A DNA stretch of 64,000 bases, taken from assembly GCF_004770055.1 (NCBI RefSeq), contig NZ_RQEP01000005.1, positions 682,001 through 746,000 of the forward strand, given 5' to 3'. This DNA comes from Leptospira semungkisensis. GTDB taxonomy: Bacteria; Spirochaetota; Leptospiria; Leptospirales; Leptospiraceae. This document shows positions 31,041-41,301 of the stretch, piece after piece. The notes beneath the pieces were generated by a model. It worked only from the letters and a program-made list of their open reading frames with translations, was not told where the DNA came from and searched no databases. How positions within the stretch are numbered: position 1 is the first letter of the stretch; the number at the start of each line of letters is the position of its first letter. A program made the position numbers and the translations under genes.

Positions 31041-32612
31041 GTGTTAAGACTTTCGTTTTCAAAGATCAGATTTTGCATTCTCTCTATATTCTTTTTTGCG
31101 GGCGTTTCTCTGTCGGCACAAGAGGTGGAAGAAAAAACAAAGATCGATTTTCAAGGAAACTACAGGGTTCGCGCATTCAACTTAGGAAGAGATATTTATA
31201 CCACTCGTCAAACTCCAGTGACGCCTTATAACCGTCAGACTTTTTTGAATCAGTACAACCAGCAAGTCGCTCAGTCATTTCAAGACGAACTAACTGCTAG
31301 AGAGAAAGGGCTTCCGACTACTACGAGTCCTCAGAAAGAAGACCAAACCTACTACGACACTAGGATGACCTTGAACATGAACTTCTCCACTTCGAAATAT
31401 TTCGAAGCTTTGGTAGGTGTTCAGATCGGTGATATTATTTTCGGAGGAAGAGGGGTCACTCAGTCTTCGACAGTTGGCCCAGGACAAGGCGGACAGGCTA
31501 CTTTTAGCTCAGCCGTGAACATACAAACAAACTTCTTGTATTTGAATTTCAAATTACCTGAGAAAGGTTTTTCAGCAAGAGTAGGTCTTCAGCTATTTAC
31601 TTCTGCGCAAGGTAGAGTTGTATTTATTCCGGGAACAGGGGTGAACTTGACCAAGGACATTCGAGATTGGAATACAACTCTGGAAGGTGGTTGGTTTGTC
31701 GCTCAGCAGAATAATTTCACCGATCTAGATCAGAATGCGTACTCGGATAAAAATTACCAAGGCTCGAATATTTATTTTTATAAGATAAAGACTAGCTTCT
31801 TTAACAATGCGAAGCATGAGCTTTATACTTTTTATTTGGATGATAACCTAAGAGATCTACAAACCGTTACTGGAGTTTATGGAACAGTTTCGCAGACAAG
31901 TGATTCGAGCGATTTGTTTTGGCACGGTCTGTTTAATGAATTCAATTTCTCCGATTTTACACTCGTAGTTCACGGGATCTATAATCACGGAAGAGTGAAA
32001 TCCCTGAATCCATACAGAGATGCAAGCGGGAATGTGGTCCAAGATAAATACGATCTATACAATATCAAAGGTGGTTTCTTTGATACCCAGCTCTCATATC
32101 GGTATAATGAGTCTTTAAGTTTTACTATGATGGGTTCTGGTTCTACGGGAAGGCCTGGCTATGAGAAAGACGGGACCAAGTCCAATTTGCATGGGAACGG
32201 TTATCGAACCTTACTTCCTGGTTACTCACTCTCGAACATTGCGAACGACTTTACGGGAGGTTACGCATTATTCTCAGGTAAGGATATGAGCGGCCTCTAT
32301 GAATATGGATTGTATTCTGATATTGTTCTCTCGGGTCCCTTGGTTTTAACTGTGGGTTATTATCGTCTTTACGGAACCAAGTCCCCGTTGATGGATAATA
32401 ATCGTTTTTATAATGCGGATAACTTTTATCAAACATCCGCATATTTCGGTCAGGAATATAACTTGAACCTTAGGTACAGTGCGTTCCGAGATATGCAGAT
32501 CCTTCTTCGTTCCGGTTATTTCATAGCGGGGAATGGACTGAAAGCATTCTTGGATACCACTCACGGAACAGTTCTACATGAATTGTTCGTTACTGCCGAG
32601 CACAGATTCTAA
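31041..32612 (+). CDS. Outer-membrane beta-barrel protein (porin-like)
   Basis: 523 residues, GTG start 3 bp after the binding-protein stop. A signal peptide ends near SLSAQE. The body alternates hydrophobic and polar residues with many aromatic strand ends ([40 protein letters not shown]) and closes in [11 protein letters not shown] with a terminal Phe, typical of outer-membrane insertion. It resembles alginate-export-type barrels in general layout. Pairing with the solute-binding protein suggests uptake of a small solute. The last 4 bp overlap the convergent recR. Confidence 0.78.
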   Translation: MLRLSFSKIRFCILSIFFFAGVSLSAQEVEEKTKIDFQGNYRVRAFNLGRDIYTTRQTPVTPYNRQTFLNQYNQQVAQSFQDELTAREKGLPTTTSPQKEDQTYYDTRMTLNMNFSTSKYFEALVGVQIGDIIFGGRGVTQSSTVGPGQGGQATFSSAVNIQTNFLYLNFKLPEKGFSARVGLQLFTSAQGRVVFIPGTGVNLTKDIRDWNTTLEGGWFVAQQNNFTDLDQNAYSDKNYQGSNIYFYKIKTSFFNNAKHELYTFYLDDNLRDLQTVTGVYGTVSQTSDSSDLFWHGLFNEFNFSDFTLVVHGIYNHGRVKSLNPYRDASGNVVQDKYDLYNIKGGFFDTQLSYRYNESLSFTMMGSGSTGRPGYEKDGTKSNLHGNGYRTLLPGYSLSNIANDFTGGYALFSGKDMSGLYEYGLYSDIVLSGPLVLTVGYYRLYGTKSPLMDNNRFYNADNFYQTSAYFGQEYNLNLRYSAFRDMQILLRSGYFIAGNGLKAFLDTTHGTVLHELFVTAEHRF

Positions 32613-33202
32613 AGTTTCAAACGAGAACGGATAGCTCGGCCCAAAGTGTATTGGTCGGCCAATTCTATCGATCCTCCCACGGTGATCCCGTAAGCGATCC
32701 TTGTTACTGTTACATTATAATTTTTTAATTGATGATGAATATAATCGGCGGTGGCATCGCCTTCTAAAGTAGGGTTAGTAGCGACTAGGACTTCTTTGAT
32801 TTCTTCCGGTTGGATTCTTTCCAATAATTCCCTGATTCTGAGATCTTGTGGACCAATACCTTCTAAAGGGGAGATGACTCCGTTGAGTACATGGTATCTA
32901 CCCTTGAATTCGCCGGTATTTTCGATGAAGAATACATCTTCGGGTTGTTCTACCACACAAACTGTATGGCTTTCTCTTTTATCTGAACTACAAAGATTAC
33001 AGATCTCTTCTTCCGAATAGGAACCACAACGAGCGCAAAATCGTATTCTTCCTTTTACATCCGAAATGCTTTGGATGAATCCGTTAAATACTGCCGGATC
33101 CTGACGCAGTAAATGAAAACTAATACGATATGCGCTCTTTCTACCAATACCAGGTAGAGAAGAGAGTGCATTTACCATTCCTTCGATTAAATGCTCAGCC
33201 AA
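32609..33202 (-). CDS. recR: Recombination protein RecR
   Basis: 197 residues. An N-terminal helix-hairpin-helix [17 protein letters not shown], a zinc finger [16 protein letters not shown], a Toprim domain with [14 protein letters not shown], and a C-terminal Walker B-like segment ([16 protein letters not shown]) are present. With RecF (10.4-11.5 kb) and RecO it loads RecA at gaps. It overlaps ybaB by 8 bp, in the conserved dnaX-ybaB-recR order. Confidence 0.97.
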   Translation of the reverse strand: MAEHLIEGMVNALSSLPGIGRKSAYRISFHLLRQDPAVFNGFIQSISDVKGRIRFCARCGSYSEEEICNLCSSDKRESHTVCVVEQPEDVFFIENTGEFKGRYHVLNGVISPLEGIGPQDLRIRELLERIQPEEIKEVLVATNPTLEGDATADYIHHQLKNYNVTVTRIAYGITVGGSIELADQYTLGRAIRSRLKL

Positions 33203-33542
33203 AGTTACCGCCGAATAATTTGGAAATCTCCGATAAGTCTAGGCCGCCAGTTACGGATTTGAGTTCATATTCCGCAGCTTGTTTCGCTTTGTTGAGCGCA
33301 TCGTTCGTCGCGGCGAGGACTAGGTCTTCCATCATCTTATTGTCTTCTGAATCAAATAGAGTACGATTGATCTTTACGTCCACAATGGTCCCATCTCCTG
33401 TAGAAGTAACCTGGACCATTCCCGCACCTGCGTCACCAACGACTCTCAGGTTCGAGATTCTCTTTTTAATCTCTTCCATCTTTCCGCGCATCTCGCCCAT
33501 CTTGGAAAAGATCTCGGAAGCATTCTTAAGATTTTCGAACAT
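33195..33542 (-). CDS. ybaB: YbaB/EbfC-family nucleoid-associated protein
   Basis: 115 residues with the family pattern: an N-terminal helix ([23 protein letters not shown]), then [27 protein letters not shown], and a C-terminal helix ([22 protein letters not shown]). The family forms tweezers-like dimers; Borrelia EbfC binds DNA. It is 9 bp downstream of dnaX. Confidence 0.93.
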   Translation of the reverse strand: MFENLKNASEIFSKMGEMRGKMEEIKKRISNLRVVGDAGAGMVQVTSTGDGTIVDVKINRTLFDSEDNKMMEDLVLAATNDALNKAKQAAEYELKSVTGGLDLSEISKLFGGNFG

Positions 33543-33551
33543 TGTCTCTCC

Positions 33552-35000
33552 TCAGAGTCCTATCTTGGGAACCTTGGACGGATCTACATCCGTGCCAAGA
33601 AATTCATTCTTAAAGGACTTTTCCCATTCTGCGTCTTCAGAAGAAACTTCTTTAGCCATATCTTCTAGAGCAGAAATTCCTAGCGTTTCCGGTTTTGCTT
33701 TAGCAGGTTCAGCCTGAGTTTTAGACTCCGCCTGAACCTGAACCGGCTTTGGGTTAGGAGCTTCTTTAGGTGGAGTAGAAACCGATTTTTGCAAAGAGTC
33801 GGACAAAATAGAAGATCCAGAATCAGGTTCTTGGATCATCAGAATGAGATGATTGATCCGATCGACCAAACCGGAAAGACTAGGTTTCGCTAAATCTTCC
33901 GTCAGTTTTTTGATTTGGATTTCTATGAAGATCTTGATCTCGAATGAATTGCGAAGACGTAAGTTTTTTGCTTTCTCAAACAGCTCGAATAAGCGGAAAG
34001 AAAGTTTATTCAAAGAAACGAGATCGAAGGATTCGAAATCTTTTCTCATCTTTTGTAGATCTTCTCTAGGATAATTTGCAGATTCTGAATCCGCAACGGA
34101 GTCTTTGAGAAGACAAAGTGTATGAGTGAATTCGATCGAATCCCAAAGAAATTTAAAGATGTCTTGGCCTTCTTGGTAAAGACCTTCGATGATTTCTAAC
34201 GACTTGGAATGATTGTCAGAAGCTAAAAGACTTTTAATAAAATCGGAAAGAAAATCGATACCGTGGTATCCGATCATTTTTCTGATTTCTGAACCGAGCA
34301 AACGATTATCAGTAAAAACTAATGCTTGCTCCATAAAAGAGAGCATGTCTCGAACAGAACCGTCTCCCTTCTTTGCGACCCAAAATAATCCTTCGGAGTC
34401 GTACTTGGTGTTCTCTTCTTTACATAGATTCTCTGCATAGTCTTGGAGAACTGAAAGAGGAACCTTCTTAAAAATAAAATCCTGACAACGGGATAGAATG
34501 GTTTCAGGGATCTTATGATATTCGGTAGTAGCGAGCACGAACACAACGTGGGCCGGTGGCTCTTCTAACGTCTTTAGTAATGCATTGAAAGATTGGTCGG
34601 TTAGCATGTGTACCTCATCTATGATGTACACTTTATACTTACCGCCCATCGGAGTGAACTTTACGTTATCTCTTAGCTCTCTGATATTCTCGATACCTCG
34701 ATTGCTCGCTGCATCTATCTCAAGCACATCTCCTGAAATTCCTTTTGTAATTTCCATGCAAGAATCGCATTCATTGCAAGGCTCATTATCTATCGGGTTT
34801 TGACAGTTCAGTCTCTTTGCAAAGATACGGGCGATCGTGGTCTTGCCCACTCCTCTTGGCCCGAAAAAAATATAGGCGTGACCTATCTTGCCGGACTTAA
34901 CCGCATTCTGCAAGGCTCCGATTGCGAGGTTCTGGTGAATTACATCTCGAAATCTTTGAGGGCGGTACTTACGTGAGAGAACTTCGTGATTTCCGGCCAT
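33552..35000 (-). CDS. dnaX: DNA polymerase III gamma/tau subunit
   Basis: 482 residues. The clamp-loader AAA+ domain has [11 protein letters not shown], Walker [14 protein letters not shown], the zinc cluster [16 protein letters not shown], Walker [10 protein letters not shown], and the SRC sensor in ILSRCQDF. A Lys- and Pro-rich linker (about 395-440) precedes a short C-terminus. I looked for a slippery A AAA AAG heptamer and did not find one in frame, so a separate gamma form is not evident. It leads the dnaX-ybaB-recR operon, 60 bp from tadA. Confidence 0.97.
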   Translation of the reverse strand: MAGNHEVLSRKYRPQRFRDVIHQNLAIGALQNAVKSGKIGHAYIFFGPRGVGKTTIARIFAKRLNCQNPIDNEPCNECDSCMEITKGISGDVLEIDAASNRGIENIRELRDNVKFTPMGGKYKVYIIDEVHMLTDQSFNALLKTLEEPPAHVVFVLATTEYHKIPETILSRCQDFIFKKVPLSVLQDYAENLCKEENTKYDSEGLFWVAKKGDGSVRDMLSFMEQALVFTDNRLLGSEIRKMIGYHGIDFLSDFIKSLLASDNHSKSLEIIEGLYQEGQDIFKFLWDSIEFTHTLCLLKDSVADSESANYPREDLQKMRKDFESFDLVSLNKLSFRLFELFEKAKNLRLRNSFEIKIFIEIQIKKLTEDLAKPSLSGLVDRINHLILMIQEPDSGSSILSDSLQKSVSTPPKEAPNPKPVQVQAESKTQAEPAKAKPETLGISALEDMAKEVSSEDAEWEKSFKNEFLGTDVDPSKVPKIGL

Positions 35001-35060
35001 ATACTTCTTATTTTACCAAATAGCCTAATAGGAGAAAGGAGGAAAAGCCGAAAAGCTCGG

Positions 35061-35519
35061 TTAATTTCTCTTATCCTTGAAGAAAGTTTTGAAGATCTCG
35101 GTTATCTCTTCTGATTTAAGAAGAAGAAGCTCCGGAAAAAAATTACGACTATAGATTGTCTCTACAGGAATAGAAGAGATCCCTTCTCCTTGCTTTGCCG
35201 GCACGAGATAAGCCACATGAGGTATTCTGGAAAGTAGAATGGAGCCTCCACACATTAAGCATGGCTCTAAAGTAGTGATTAAAAAACATTCGTTTAGATA
35301 TCTTTCTTTACGGATCTCTTTGGCCTTAGTGATGGCAATGACTTCGCTATGTAAGGCTGAATCTTCAGAAGTTTCCACAGAATTAAAGGCTTCGCAAATT
35401 AAGTCTTTCTCTTTGTAAATCTGTGTGAAACTCGGGATCTCGTGTAAATTTTCCGAACGTATTTCGGCAAAACGTTCTAGAAAGGAAGAGAGAACAGATT
35501 GTATTATTTCAGCCTTCAT
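35061..35519 (-). CDS. tadA: tRNA-adenosine-deaminase-like CDA-fold protein
   Basis: 152 residues of the cytidine/deoxycytidylate deaminase fold. The zinc motif reads ALHSEVIAI, with Ser58 where HAE is usual (His57, Glu59), and TLEPCLMCGGSILLSRI gives Cys87 and Cys90. TadA makes inosine at A34 of tRNA-Arg, and the dnaX neighbourhood is typical for it. The substituted HSE and a divergent N-terminus leave the substrate open; it could be another nucleoside deaminase. Confidence 0.75.
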   Translation of the reverse strand: MKAEIIQSVLSSFLERFAEIRSENLHEIPSFTQIYKEKDLICEAFNSVETSEDSALHSEVIAITKAKEIRKERYLNECFLITTLEPCLMCGGSILLSRIPHVAYLVPAKQGEGISSIPVETIYSRNFFPELLLLKSEEITEIFKTFFKDKRN

Positions 35520-35580
35520 TTTCGTGTTCTCTTTTAAATTCTACTTGCTCTTAACGGAAGCAAATGGTTTTTTTTAGCGC

Positions 35581-37182
35581 ATGATTCTTTCGGCCAAACT
35601 TCTGAGACCGGCCGGTTCTCCCGCAAAGACCAATACCCTTCTTATACGATTGAACTCTCCTACTGGGCCTGCAAATTCTCAGAGGCAACCTCTCGTTCTT
35701 GGCTTGGCCTTGGATAGAAGTTGGTCCATGAAAGGAAGTAAGATGGATGCAGTAGTACAGGCCTCTTCTTCTCTTGTGAATTGGCTAACCCGAAGAGATT
35801 TTCTAACTGCAGTTGCTTATGCAGAGGATGTTCAGGTCATTCAACCCTTAGTTCCTCTTGCCGAAAAAAATTCTGTCATACATCGTTTGAATTCCATACA
35901 AGTGGGAACTTCTACCAATTTAAGCGGTGGTTGGTTGCATGTTCTAAGAACTTTAGAACTTCATCCACTCGCAGACGGTTATAAGAGAGTCATACTTTTA
36001 ACGGATGGAAATCCTACCCTGGGCATCAAGGATCCTGTCCAACTGATTCAAATCGCTTCAGACGCGTATAAGAAAGGAATCAGTACAACTGTCATTGGTT
36101 TCGGAAATGATTTTAACGAGATTCTTCTGAAAGAGATCGCCGAATCCGGCGGAGGAAATTTCTATTATGTGGAAACTCCCGAAGAGACTGGCGATATTTT
36201 CTTTAAGGAATTCGGAGATATAGGTACACTGTACGCTCAATCGATAGAGTTGAGAGTTGAATTTCCGAAGGGAATGGACTATCACGACGTAGTTTCTGAA
36301 GTTTCTTCCTACTTGGAACCGGATCCAGAAGAAGCGGGAAGATCCAAATCCTTAGTCATCGAAGTCGGAGACATGAGAGCAGATGATGTGAAAAGCATCG
36401 TAGTCCAAATGCGTCCGACTAAAAAAGATACTCCTGAGAATATTAAAATTTCTGCAAGTTACTACGAGCTGAGCGAAGGCGCTAAGCTGGAGCAAAAGAG
36501 TTTTGATCTTGCTTTGGATTGGAAAGACGAATCCGGGAAAGAAGACGCAGACGTAGTTGTCGAGGCTACGATTGCTAAGACAGGCAAAGGATTACGAAAA
36601 GCCGGAACACTCTTAAAAGAAGGTTATACGGAAGAGTCAATCGGACTACTCAATGATTTGATCAAAGAGATCAACGAGAAGGAAGAGTTGGCTCCTGAAG
36701 TATTACAAACATTGGGTTTCCGAGTAAGCTCTTTAAAGAATCGGATCCTCGAAAACTCACCGAGTGCTGCCAAACATTTGGTTGCTTCTGCCTCCGAATT
36801 GCAATATGGAACGCAGGAATCCTTTCCGGATGACGGTGTGGAATATCACGATCAGATCTACTGCTTCCGATCCGCAGAGGATATAGATTTGTATAGATGT
36901 CCTGAGATCAAGGGCTCTATCCAAGAGAAGATGAAGGAAGGATACAGATATATCGTATTCAATCTATCAAAATCTTCTTATATAGATTCCTCTGCCATTG
37001 GGATGTTGATCCAGATTGCGGGCTGGCTAAGAAAGAGAGGAGGAGAATTGATCGTAAGTAATTTACGAGCTTCCGTAAAGAAAGTGTTCTCCATTACAAG
37101 ATTAGAATCTCATATACGTTCCGCAGAAACAGAAGAAGAAGCGCAGAGCCTGTTACAGGCCTGGATCGAGAGCAAGGTTTAG
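35581..37182 (+). CDS. vWA-STAS fusion protein
   Basis: 533 residues. A von Willebrand A domain at about 35-215 has an intact metal site: DRSWS at 45-49, TSTNLSGG, and LTDGNPT. A beta-sandwich middle region at about 220-330 follows. A C-terminal STAS domain (about 425-530) has [14 protein letters not shown] at the phosphorylatable Ser position (DSSAIG, 469-474), as in anti-sigma-factor antagonists. No signal peptide is present, so it is cytoplasmic. It may couple a ligand-binding vWA module to partner-switching signalling; no kinase or phosphatase gene is adjacent. It converges with the PC4-like gene, sharing the bases TTAG at the stops. Confidence 0.85.
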   Translation: MILSAKLLRPAGSPAKTNTLLIRLNSPTGPANSQRQPLVLGLALDRSWSMKGSKMDAVVQASSSLVNWLTRRDFLTAVAYAEDVQVIQPLVPLAEKNSVIHRLNSIQVGTSTNLSGGWLHVLRTLELHPLADGYKRVILLTDGNPTLGIKDPVQLIQIASDAYKKGISTTVIGFGNDFNEILLKEIAESGGGNFYYVETPEETGDIFFKEFGDIGTLYAQSIELRVEFPKGMDYHDVVSEVSSYLEPDPEEAGRSKSLVIEVGDMRADDVKSIVVQMRPTKKDTPENIKISASYYELSEGAKLEQKSFDLALDWKDESGKEDADVVVEATIAKTGKGLRKAGTLLKEGYTEESIGLLNDLIKEINEKEELAPEVLQTLGFRVSSLKNRILENSPSAAKHLVASASELQYGTQESFPDDGVEYHDQIYCFRSAEDIDLYRCPEIKGSIQEKMKEGYRYIVFNLSKSSYIDSSAIGMLIQIAGWLRKRGGELIVSNLRASVKKVFSITRLESHIRSAETEEEAQSLLQAWIESKV

Positions 37183-37457
37183 CTTAGCAAACTTTCCGCA
37201 GCGAGAATAGCGTCCTTTACTTCCGAGTACAAACCAACCGGAATAGCGATACCTTTTTGAGTAGGTTTGTATTCCCCTTCGCTGTCTGTGTACCAAACTC
37301 TTAGGTTTAGATACTTGTTTCCTTTGAATTCGGAAATCTCAACTCGGATGATTTCACCTTTGCCTTTGTCTATATCTCGAACTACACTCATGAATGCCTC
37401 GACTCCTTTGACTGCACGAGAGTAAATTCTTGGTTTTGGATTTCCAGCCGTTTTCAT
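37179..37457 (-). CDS. PC4/p15-like ssDNA-binding domain protein
   Basis: 92 residues from the ATG at 37455-37457, or 70 from the ATG at 37389-37391. The conserved part, [23 protein letters not shown] and the closing [16 protein letters not shown], has the PC4/transcriptional-coactivator p15 pattern; bacterial relatives bind single-stranded DNA. The first ATG directly follows the T-run of the FNR terminator without a Shine-Dalgarno. The inner ATG has GAGG 5 nt upstream and AAAGGAG further on, so it may be the real start. Role unknown. Confidence 0.77.
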   Translation of the reverse strand: MKTAGNPKPRIYSRAVKGVEAFMSVVRDIDKGKGEIIRVEISEFKGNKYLNLRVWYTDSEGEYKPTQKGIAIPVGLYSEVKDAILAAESLLS

Positions 37458-37487
37458 AAAAAAAGGCCCCCGAAAGGGAGCCCTTTA
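37458..37487 (-). terminator. Intrinsic terminator of the FNR gene
   Basis: On the minus strand GGCTCCC and GGGGGCC pair around a TTTC loop and run into seven T. The T-run ends immediately before the possible ATG of the PC4-like gene. Confidence 0.85.
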
Positions 37488-37513
37488 TAAAAATAGAATG
37501 GATCCGAAACCGA

Positions 37514-38446
37514 TTAGTAGGTTTCAACGAAGAGCTGGTGAGCTCCTTCCAAATGATGTTTGAATTCTTCGTAAGTAGAAGAATTTCCATCGATCTTTTG
37601 GATCTCTTCGATCACTCCTTTTTCCATTCCTTTCGGACCACCGCAAATATAGAAACGTCCACCGGAAGAAAGAACCTTCTTCACTTCTGCTTCTAACATT
37701 TTGACTCGGTGAGAGATATACATTCTGCCGCCATCGAAAGGATTTTTTTCCTCTCTTGAAATTGCAGTCACTAGTTTGAAGTTAGGAAACTTCTGCTCCA
37801 GTCCTTTTAGATATTCCATGAGTACGAGCTCGTCTGAATAAGGAGCTCCATATACAAGAATGATATTACCTGTGAAGTTGATAAGTTTGTGTTCTAAGAG
37901 CTCTTCACTCATTCCGATGAAAGGAGCGATTCCAGTTCCTGTAGCAAGGAACATGATGTCTCCGCTAAAGTCAGCAGTAGGAAGAAGGAATTTCTTTCCA
38001 GAAGGACCGGTCATGATAACCTCGTCGCCTTCTTTCAGATCGCAAACGTAGTTGGAGCAAACTCCTTTGAACTGAACATTGCCATCTGCATCATACACGT
38101 TATCTCTTTTGATAACGAATTCGATTGTGTCTTCTTTCATTCCGAAAGAATAGCTAGGAGAAGCAATCGAATATAAACGAACTGTAAAGCTTGCATCAGC
38201 AAGGCCTTTCGCTTTTTTCTCAGGATCTTCCCCAGGAGGAATAATACCGCCAGATTGACCGATCACATAAGGATATTGTCCGTGATCGATCGCTAATGTG
38301 ATCCTATGGATCAGTGATTCGCCTTCTTTCTTAGGGCGTTTGCCTTTGCCAGGTTCAGGCGTAAGAAGTTCATTGCTGATCACTCTCGCCTTCAGCGGGC
38401 TCGATTTTTTGAATATATTGATTTGCGGCTCTCTAACTGGCTTCAT
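37514..38446 (-). CDS. Ferredoxin-NADP+ reductase, plastidic type (LepFNR)
   Basis: 310 residues. The FAD site [28 protein letters not shown], and [10 protein letters not shown] come first. The NADP domain has [10 protein letters not shown] and the C-terminal [11 protein letters not shown], whose last Tyr stacks on the flavin. This is the leptospiral FNR that resembles plant plastid enzymes. It moves electrons between NADPH and ferredoxin or flavodoxin, for example for heme oxygenase or Fe-S assembly. It ends at a strong terminator and is a single gene. Confidence 0.95.
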   Translation of the reverse strand: MKPVREPQINIFKKSSPLKARVISNELLTPEPGKGKRPKKEGESLIHRITLAIDHGQYPYVIGQSGGIIPPGEDPEKKAKGLADASFTVRLYSIASPSYSFGMKEDTIEFVIKRDNVYDADGNVQFKGVCSNYVCDLKEGDEVIMTGPSGKKFLLPTADFSGDIMFLATGTGIAPFIGMSEELLEHKLINFTGNIILVYGAPYSDELVLMEYLKGLEQKFPNFKLVTAISREEKNPFDGGRMYISHRVKMLEAEVKKVLSSGGRFYICGGPKGMEKGVIEEIQKIDGNSSTYEEFKHHLEGAHQLFVETY

Positions 38447-38666
38447 ACTCGGGGATGGGTCCTGAATTCGATTTCTATTGGATTACAGATTTTTTTCGGA
38501 AGCTAATTCGTCAAACGGGATATTTGCTATATAAGAAGGCTTTATAAGCTATATTATGTCCTCTTTATGCCTGATCGCCTGTTCAAATAGATATAAATTT
38601 GAGATAGATCCGAATTCGAACTAAGATTAGCTTGGTAGATTATAGAAATGCAGAGAGAGGATCTCA

Positions 38667-39719
38667 ATGGCTAGATATACTCTAGACGAACTCGCTTCTA
38701 AGATCTCTGGAGCGAAGATTGAAAATTGTGCGGACCCTAAGAAAGTATTCGCGGAGTCCGTATCTCCGGTGAGTCCCGGAACTCCTAACAGTATTAGTTT
38801 TCTTGCAAATAAGAAGATGTTGTCCGATGCGAAAAAGACTGCATCCAGTATTGTGCTTACTACTTCCGAATTTTCCAAAGAATTGGAAGTTCCTTGCTTG
38901 GTCGTTGATAAGCCTGACTTGATCCTTGCTCAAGTTTTGGATCTGATCTATCCTCCTCATCAATTCGGATCCAAGATAGAAGAGAACGCTTACGTTCATC
39001 CTTCTGCCAAGATAGGAAAGAATTGCTATATCGGAAATTTTGCTTCAGTCAGCGAGAATGCGGTGATCGGAGACAATACGATCTTAGAAGACGGAGTTAG
39101 GATCGGTAGAGGAACTAAGATTGGCGAAGGTTCTCATCTGGGACCGAACACCGTCATTCATCACGAAGTTATTATAGGAAAAAGATTTCGTTCTCATGGA
39201 AACGCTACCATAGGTGGAGATGGATTCCGTTTCGTATTCGCAAATGGAAAACATAACAAGATCCCTCAGGTAGGAACAGTGATCGTTGGCGATGATGTTG
39301 AGATAGGTTCCAATAGCGCAATCGATAGAGGCGGTTTGGAAAATACAGTCATCGGAGACGGATGTAAATTCGATAACCTGGTGCATATTGGTCACAACTG
39401 CGTGCTAGGTAAGAATGTAGTGATTGCCGGTTACACAGGTGTCGCGGGCTCTACCACGATCGGAGACAATGTTACCATCGGAGGAGGCTGTGGTCTCGCA
39501 GATCATATCAGCATTCCAAGTGGAACAATTGTTGGAGGTGGAACTTCCGTTAGGAATACCATCACCAAGCCGGATATTTATGTAGGTTGGGATTACGGTC
39601 TTACTTTTCCTGAATTCCAAAAGCTTCGTGTGAATATTAAGAATGTGGTGAATTTCCAGAAATGGGCCCGTAGGATCAAAGGGATTGAGTCAAAACTGGG
39701 CATAAGCTCCGAAGACTGA
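38667..39719 (+). CDS. lpxD: UDP-3-O-acylglucosamine N-acyltransferase LpxD
   Basis: 350 residues. An N-terminal uridine-binding domain (about 1-100) includes [15 protein letters not shown] long left-handed beta-helix of hexapeptide repeats follows ([23 protein letters not shown], and [17 protein letters not shown] with the catalytic-type His). It adds the N-linked acyl chain during lipid A synthesis. In Leptospira the sugar is a 2,3-diamino form, so the acceptor may differ from that in E. coli. A ribosome site GAGAGG precedes the ATG. No other lpx gene is adjacent. Confidence 0.94.
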   Translation: MARYTLDELASKISGAKIENCADPKKVFAESVSPVSPGTPNSISFLANKKMLSDAKKTASSIVLTTSEFSKELEVPCLVVDKPDLILAQVLDLIYPPHQFGSKIEENAYVHPSAKIGKNCYIGNFASVSENAVIGDNTILEDGVRIGRGTKIGEGSHLGPNTVIHHEVIIGKRFRSHGNATIGGDGFRFVFANGKHNKIPQVGTVIVGDDVEIGSNSAIDRGGLENTVIGDGCKFDNLVHIGHNCVLGKNVVIAGYTGVAGSTTIGDNVTIGGGCGLADHISIPSGTIVGGGTSVRNTITKPDIYVGWDYGLTFPEFQKLRVNIKNVVNFQKWARRIKGIESKLGISSED

Positions 39720-39732
39720 AATTGGACGAATT

Positions 39733-39984
39733 ATGTCCTTTCAGCTTGACAGAGGTTCAAGCACTGGCCATTCTTCGCCTTATCCCAAAGTTCCGGAGGA
39801 CCCCGTGAGTAGCCGACTAAATACTGAGATCTCGGACGAATATCCGGACTCCCAGCAGTTTCGGCCGGACTTTTCCCATAAACAAAGATTGGGAAGGTTG
39901 TTGGATTCCTACGCGGACAATTTGCTAGAACCACCCTTTGAAAAAGTGGTTCTTCTTAGCGAGTTGCGTTCTATCCGCAAATAA
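39733..39984 (+). CDS. Small hypothetical protein
   Basis: 83 residues starting 13 bp after lpxD. No motif is recognised. The N-terminal half is polar and probably disordered (Ser, Pro, Asp). The C-terminal half (LGRLLDSYADNLLEPPFEKVVLLSELRSIRK) looks like two amphipathic helices, and the frame ends just before a palindrome. No clear Shine-Dalgarno is present. It may be a real small gene cotranscribed with lpxD, but a chance frame cannot be excluded. Confidence 0.5.
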   Translation: MSFQLDRGSSTGHSSPYPKVPEDPVSSRLNTEISDEYPDSQQFRPDFSHKQRLGRLLDSYADNLLEPPFEKVVLLSELRSIRK

Positions 39985-40014
39985 AGATAAAACTCTTTTC
40001 AGAACAGATTTGTT

Positions 40015-40039
40015 CGGCCTCGAGAATTCTCCGAGGCCG
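40015..40039. terminator. Long near-perfect palindrome, possible bidirectional terminator
   Basis: CGGCCTCG (40015-40022) and CGAGGCCG (40032-40039) pair perfectly, and the centre AGAATTCT is itself palindromic with one extra C. It lies between two convergent genes. There is no T-run, so it may be a factor-independent pause or a cruciform site instead. Confidence 0.6.
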
Positions 40040-40073
40040 GTCTATCTGCTCCCGCAAGTGTGATAGAGCAGTA

Positions 40074-41270
40074 TTAAGATTCTTTAATTTTGTGGGTCTT
40101 TCTTCCTAAGAAGTAAAAGCAAGCCAGGGCGAGAAGTCCTGAAGTCCCCATCACTACGAGCATCGGATATTCCGTTCCATCGTGCAGAATACTTACAGCA
40201 GCAGTAGCTACTGCTCCGAATACCATTTGCAATGCTCCCATCAAAGCGGAAGCGCTTCCTGCGTTTTTAGAGAATGGTGCCATGGCCAATGCTGAGCAGT
40301 TTGGTACGATCAAACCGAATGCACTTACTAATAAGAAAATAAAGAAGAGCATAGGAATAAATCCGAATCCGAGCAAACTGGATGCGACCAAGCAAACAGA
40401 AAGTCCGATGAACGAAAACACCACTACCCTTACGATCGTGGCCGCTTCGAATTTTTTCAAGAGAAGTCGATTGATCTGACTGAACAAGATCAAACCGAAT
40501 GCATTGAAGCTGAATACTAAACTATATTCAGTTTTTGTTAAGCCGTTTAAAACCATAAATACGAAGGGAGAACCTCCGATATAGGCGAACATTACGGAAG
40601 CAGCAAATCCGGAAGTTAGAACATAGACCCTGAATATAGGATTCTTAAAGACCTCGGCATATTCTTTTAAAACCGGGCCTAGTTTTAAGGAAATAGAATG
40701 ATCTGCACCTTTCTTATCATCAAAAATATAAATGGAGAGAAGAAGAGTTAAGGCAGAGATGAGCGCTAAAGCGTAGAAGATCATATTCCAATTCGCGTAA
40801 TTCAAAAGAATTCCGCCGACGGAGGGTGCCACTATGGGAGCAACGCCCATGACTAAAAGGATCTGAGAGAATACCTTTGCTCCTTCGTGTGGAGAGAAAA
40901 CATCTCGAACCACGGCTCTTGGGATTACCATTCCTGCGCAAGCACCTAAAGATTGGAGAAATCTAAAGAAGACTAATGACCAAACTGAATCGGACAATGC
41001 GCAAGCAAGAGAGCTCACTATGTACAAAATGAGTCCATAAATTAGAGGAGTCTTACGACCGAATCTATCTATTATCGGGCCGTAGAATAATTGTCCGAAA
41101 GAAATTCCGAAAAAGAAACTAGTTAACGTTAGTTGCACATTCGAAATTGGAGTCCCAAAATCTTTTGCAATTGCATCCATACCAGGAAGGTACATATCGA
41201 TAGAGAAAGGACCTACCGCGGTTAGGATGCCTAGTAGTATAATAAGAATAGTATTAGATGATTTACTCAC
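40074..41270 (-). CDS. MFS multidrug efflux transporter, Bcr/CflA family
   Basis: 398 residues with twelve predicted membrane helices. SIDMYLPGMDAIAKDFG in helix 1 and FGQLFYGPIIDRFGRKTPLIYG (loop 2-3) are the Bcr/CflA signatures, and SLGACAGMVIPRAVVRDVF is the DHA1 motif C region. It should export drugs or small molecules by proton antiport; substrate unknown. The start is GTG at 41268-41270. A 14-bp palindrome CGATCCTAGGATCG at 41270-41283 covers the start region and could be an operator. Confidence 0.9.
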   Translation of the reverse strand: MSKSSNTILIILLGILTAVGPFSIDMYLPGMDAIAKDFGTPISNVQLTLTSFFFGISFGQLFYGPIIDRFGRKTPLIYGLILYIVSSLACALSDSVWSLVFFRFLQSLGACAGMVIPRAVVRDVFSPHEGAKVFSQILLVMGVAPIVAPSVGGILLNYANWNMIFYALALISALTLLLSIYIFDDKKGADHSISLKLGPVLKEYAEVFKNPIFRVYVLTSGFAASVMFAYIGGSPFVFMVLNGLTKTEYSLVFSFNAFGLILFSQINRLLLKKFEAATIVRVVVFSFIGLSVCLVASSLLGFGFIPMLFFIFLLVSAFGLIVPNCSALAMAPFSKNAGSASALMGALQMVFGAVATAAVSILHDGTEYPMLVVMGTSGLLALACFYFLGRKTHKIKES

Positions 41271-41301
41271 GATCCTAGGATCGAGTCGTTGATCATCCGG
41301 T

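Noticed and set aside
33130..33717. 195-codon ORF opposite recR, ybaB and dnaX
   Set aside because: It crosses three well supported genes on the other strand and has Ser/Pro-rich antisense composition.
33900..33925. Possible dnaX frameshift slippery site
   Set aside because: Six A occur on the coding strand (ATC AAA AAA CTG), but they do not form an in-phase X XXY YYZ heptamer.
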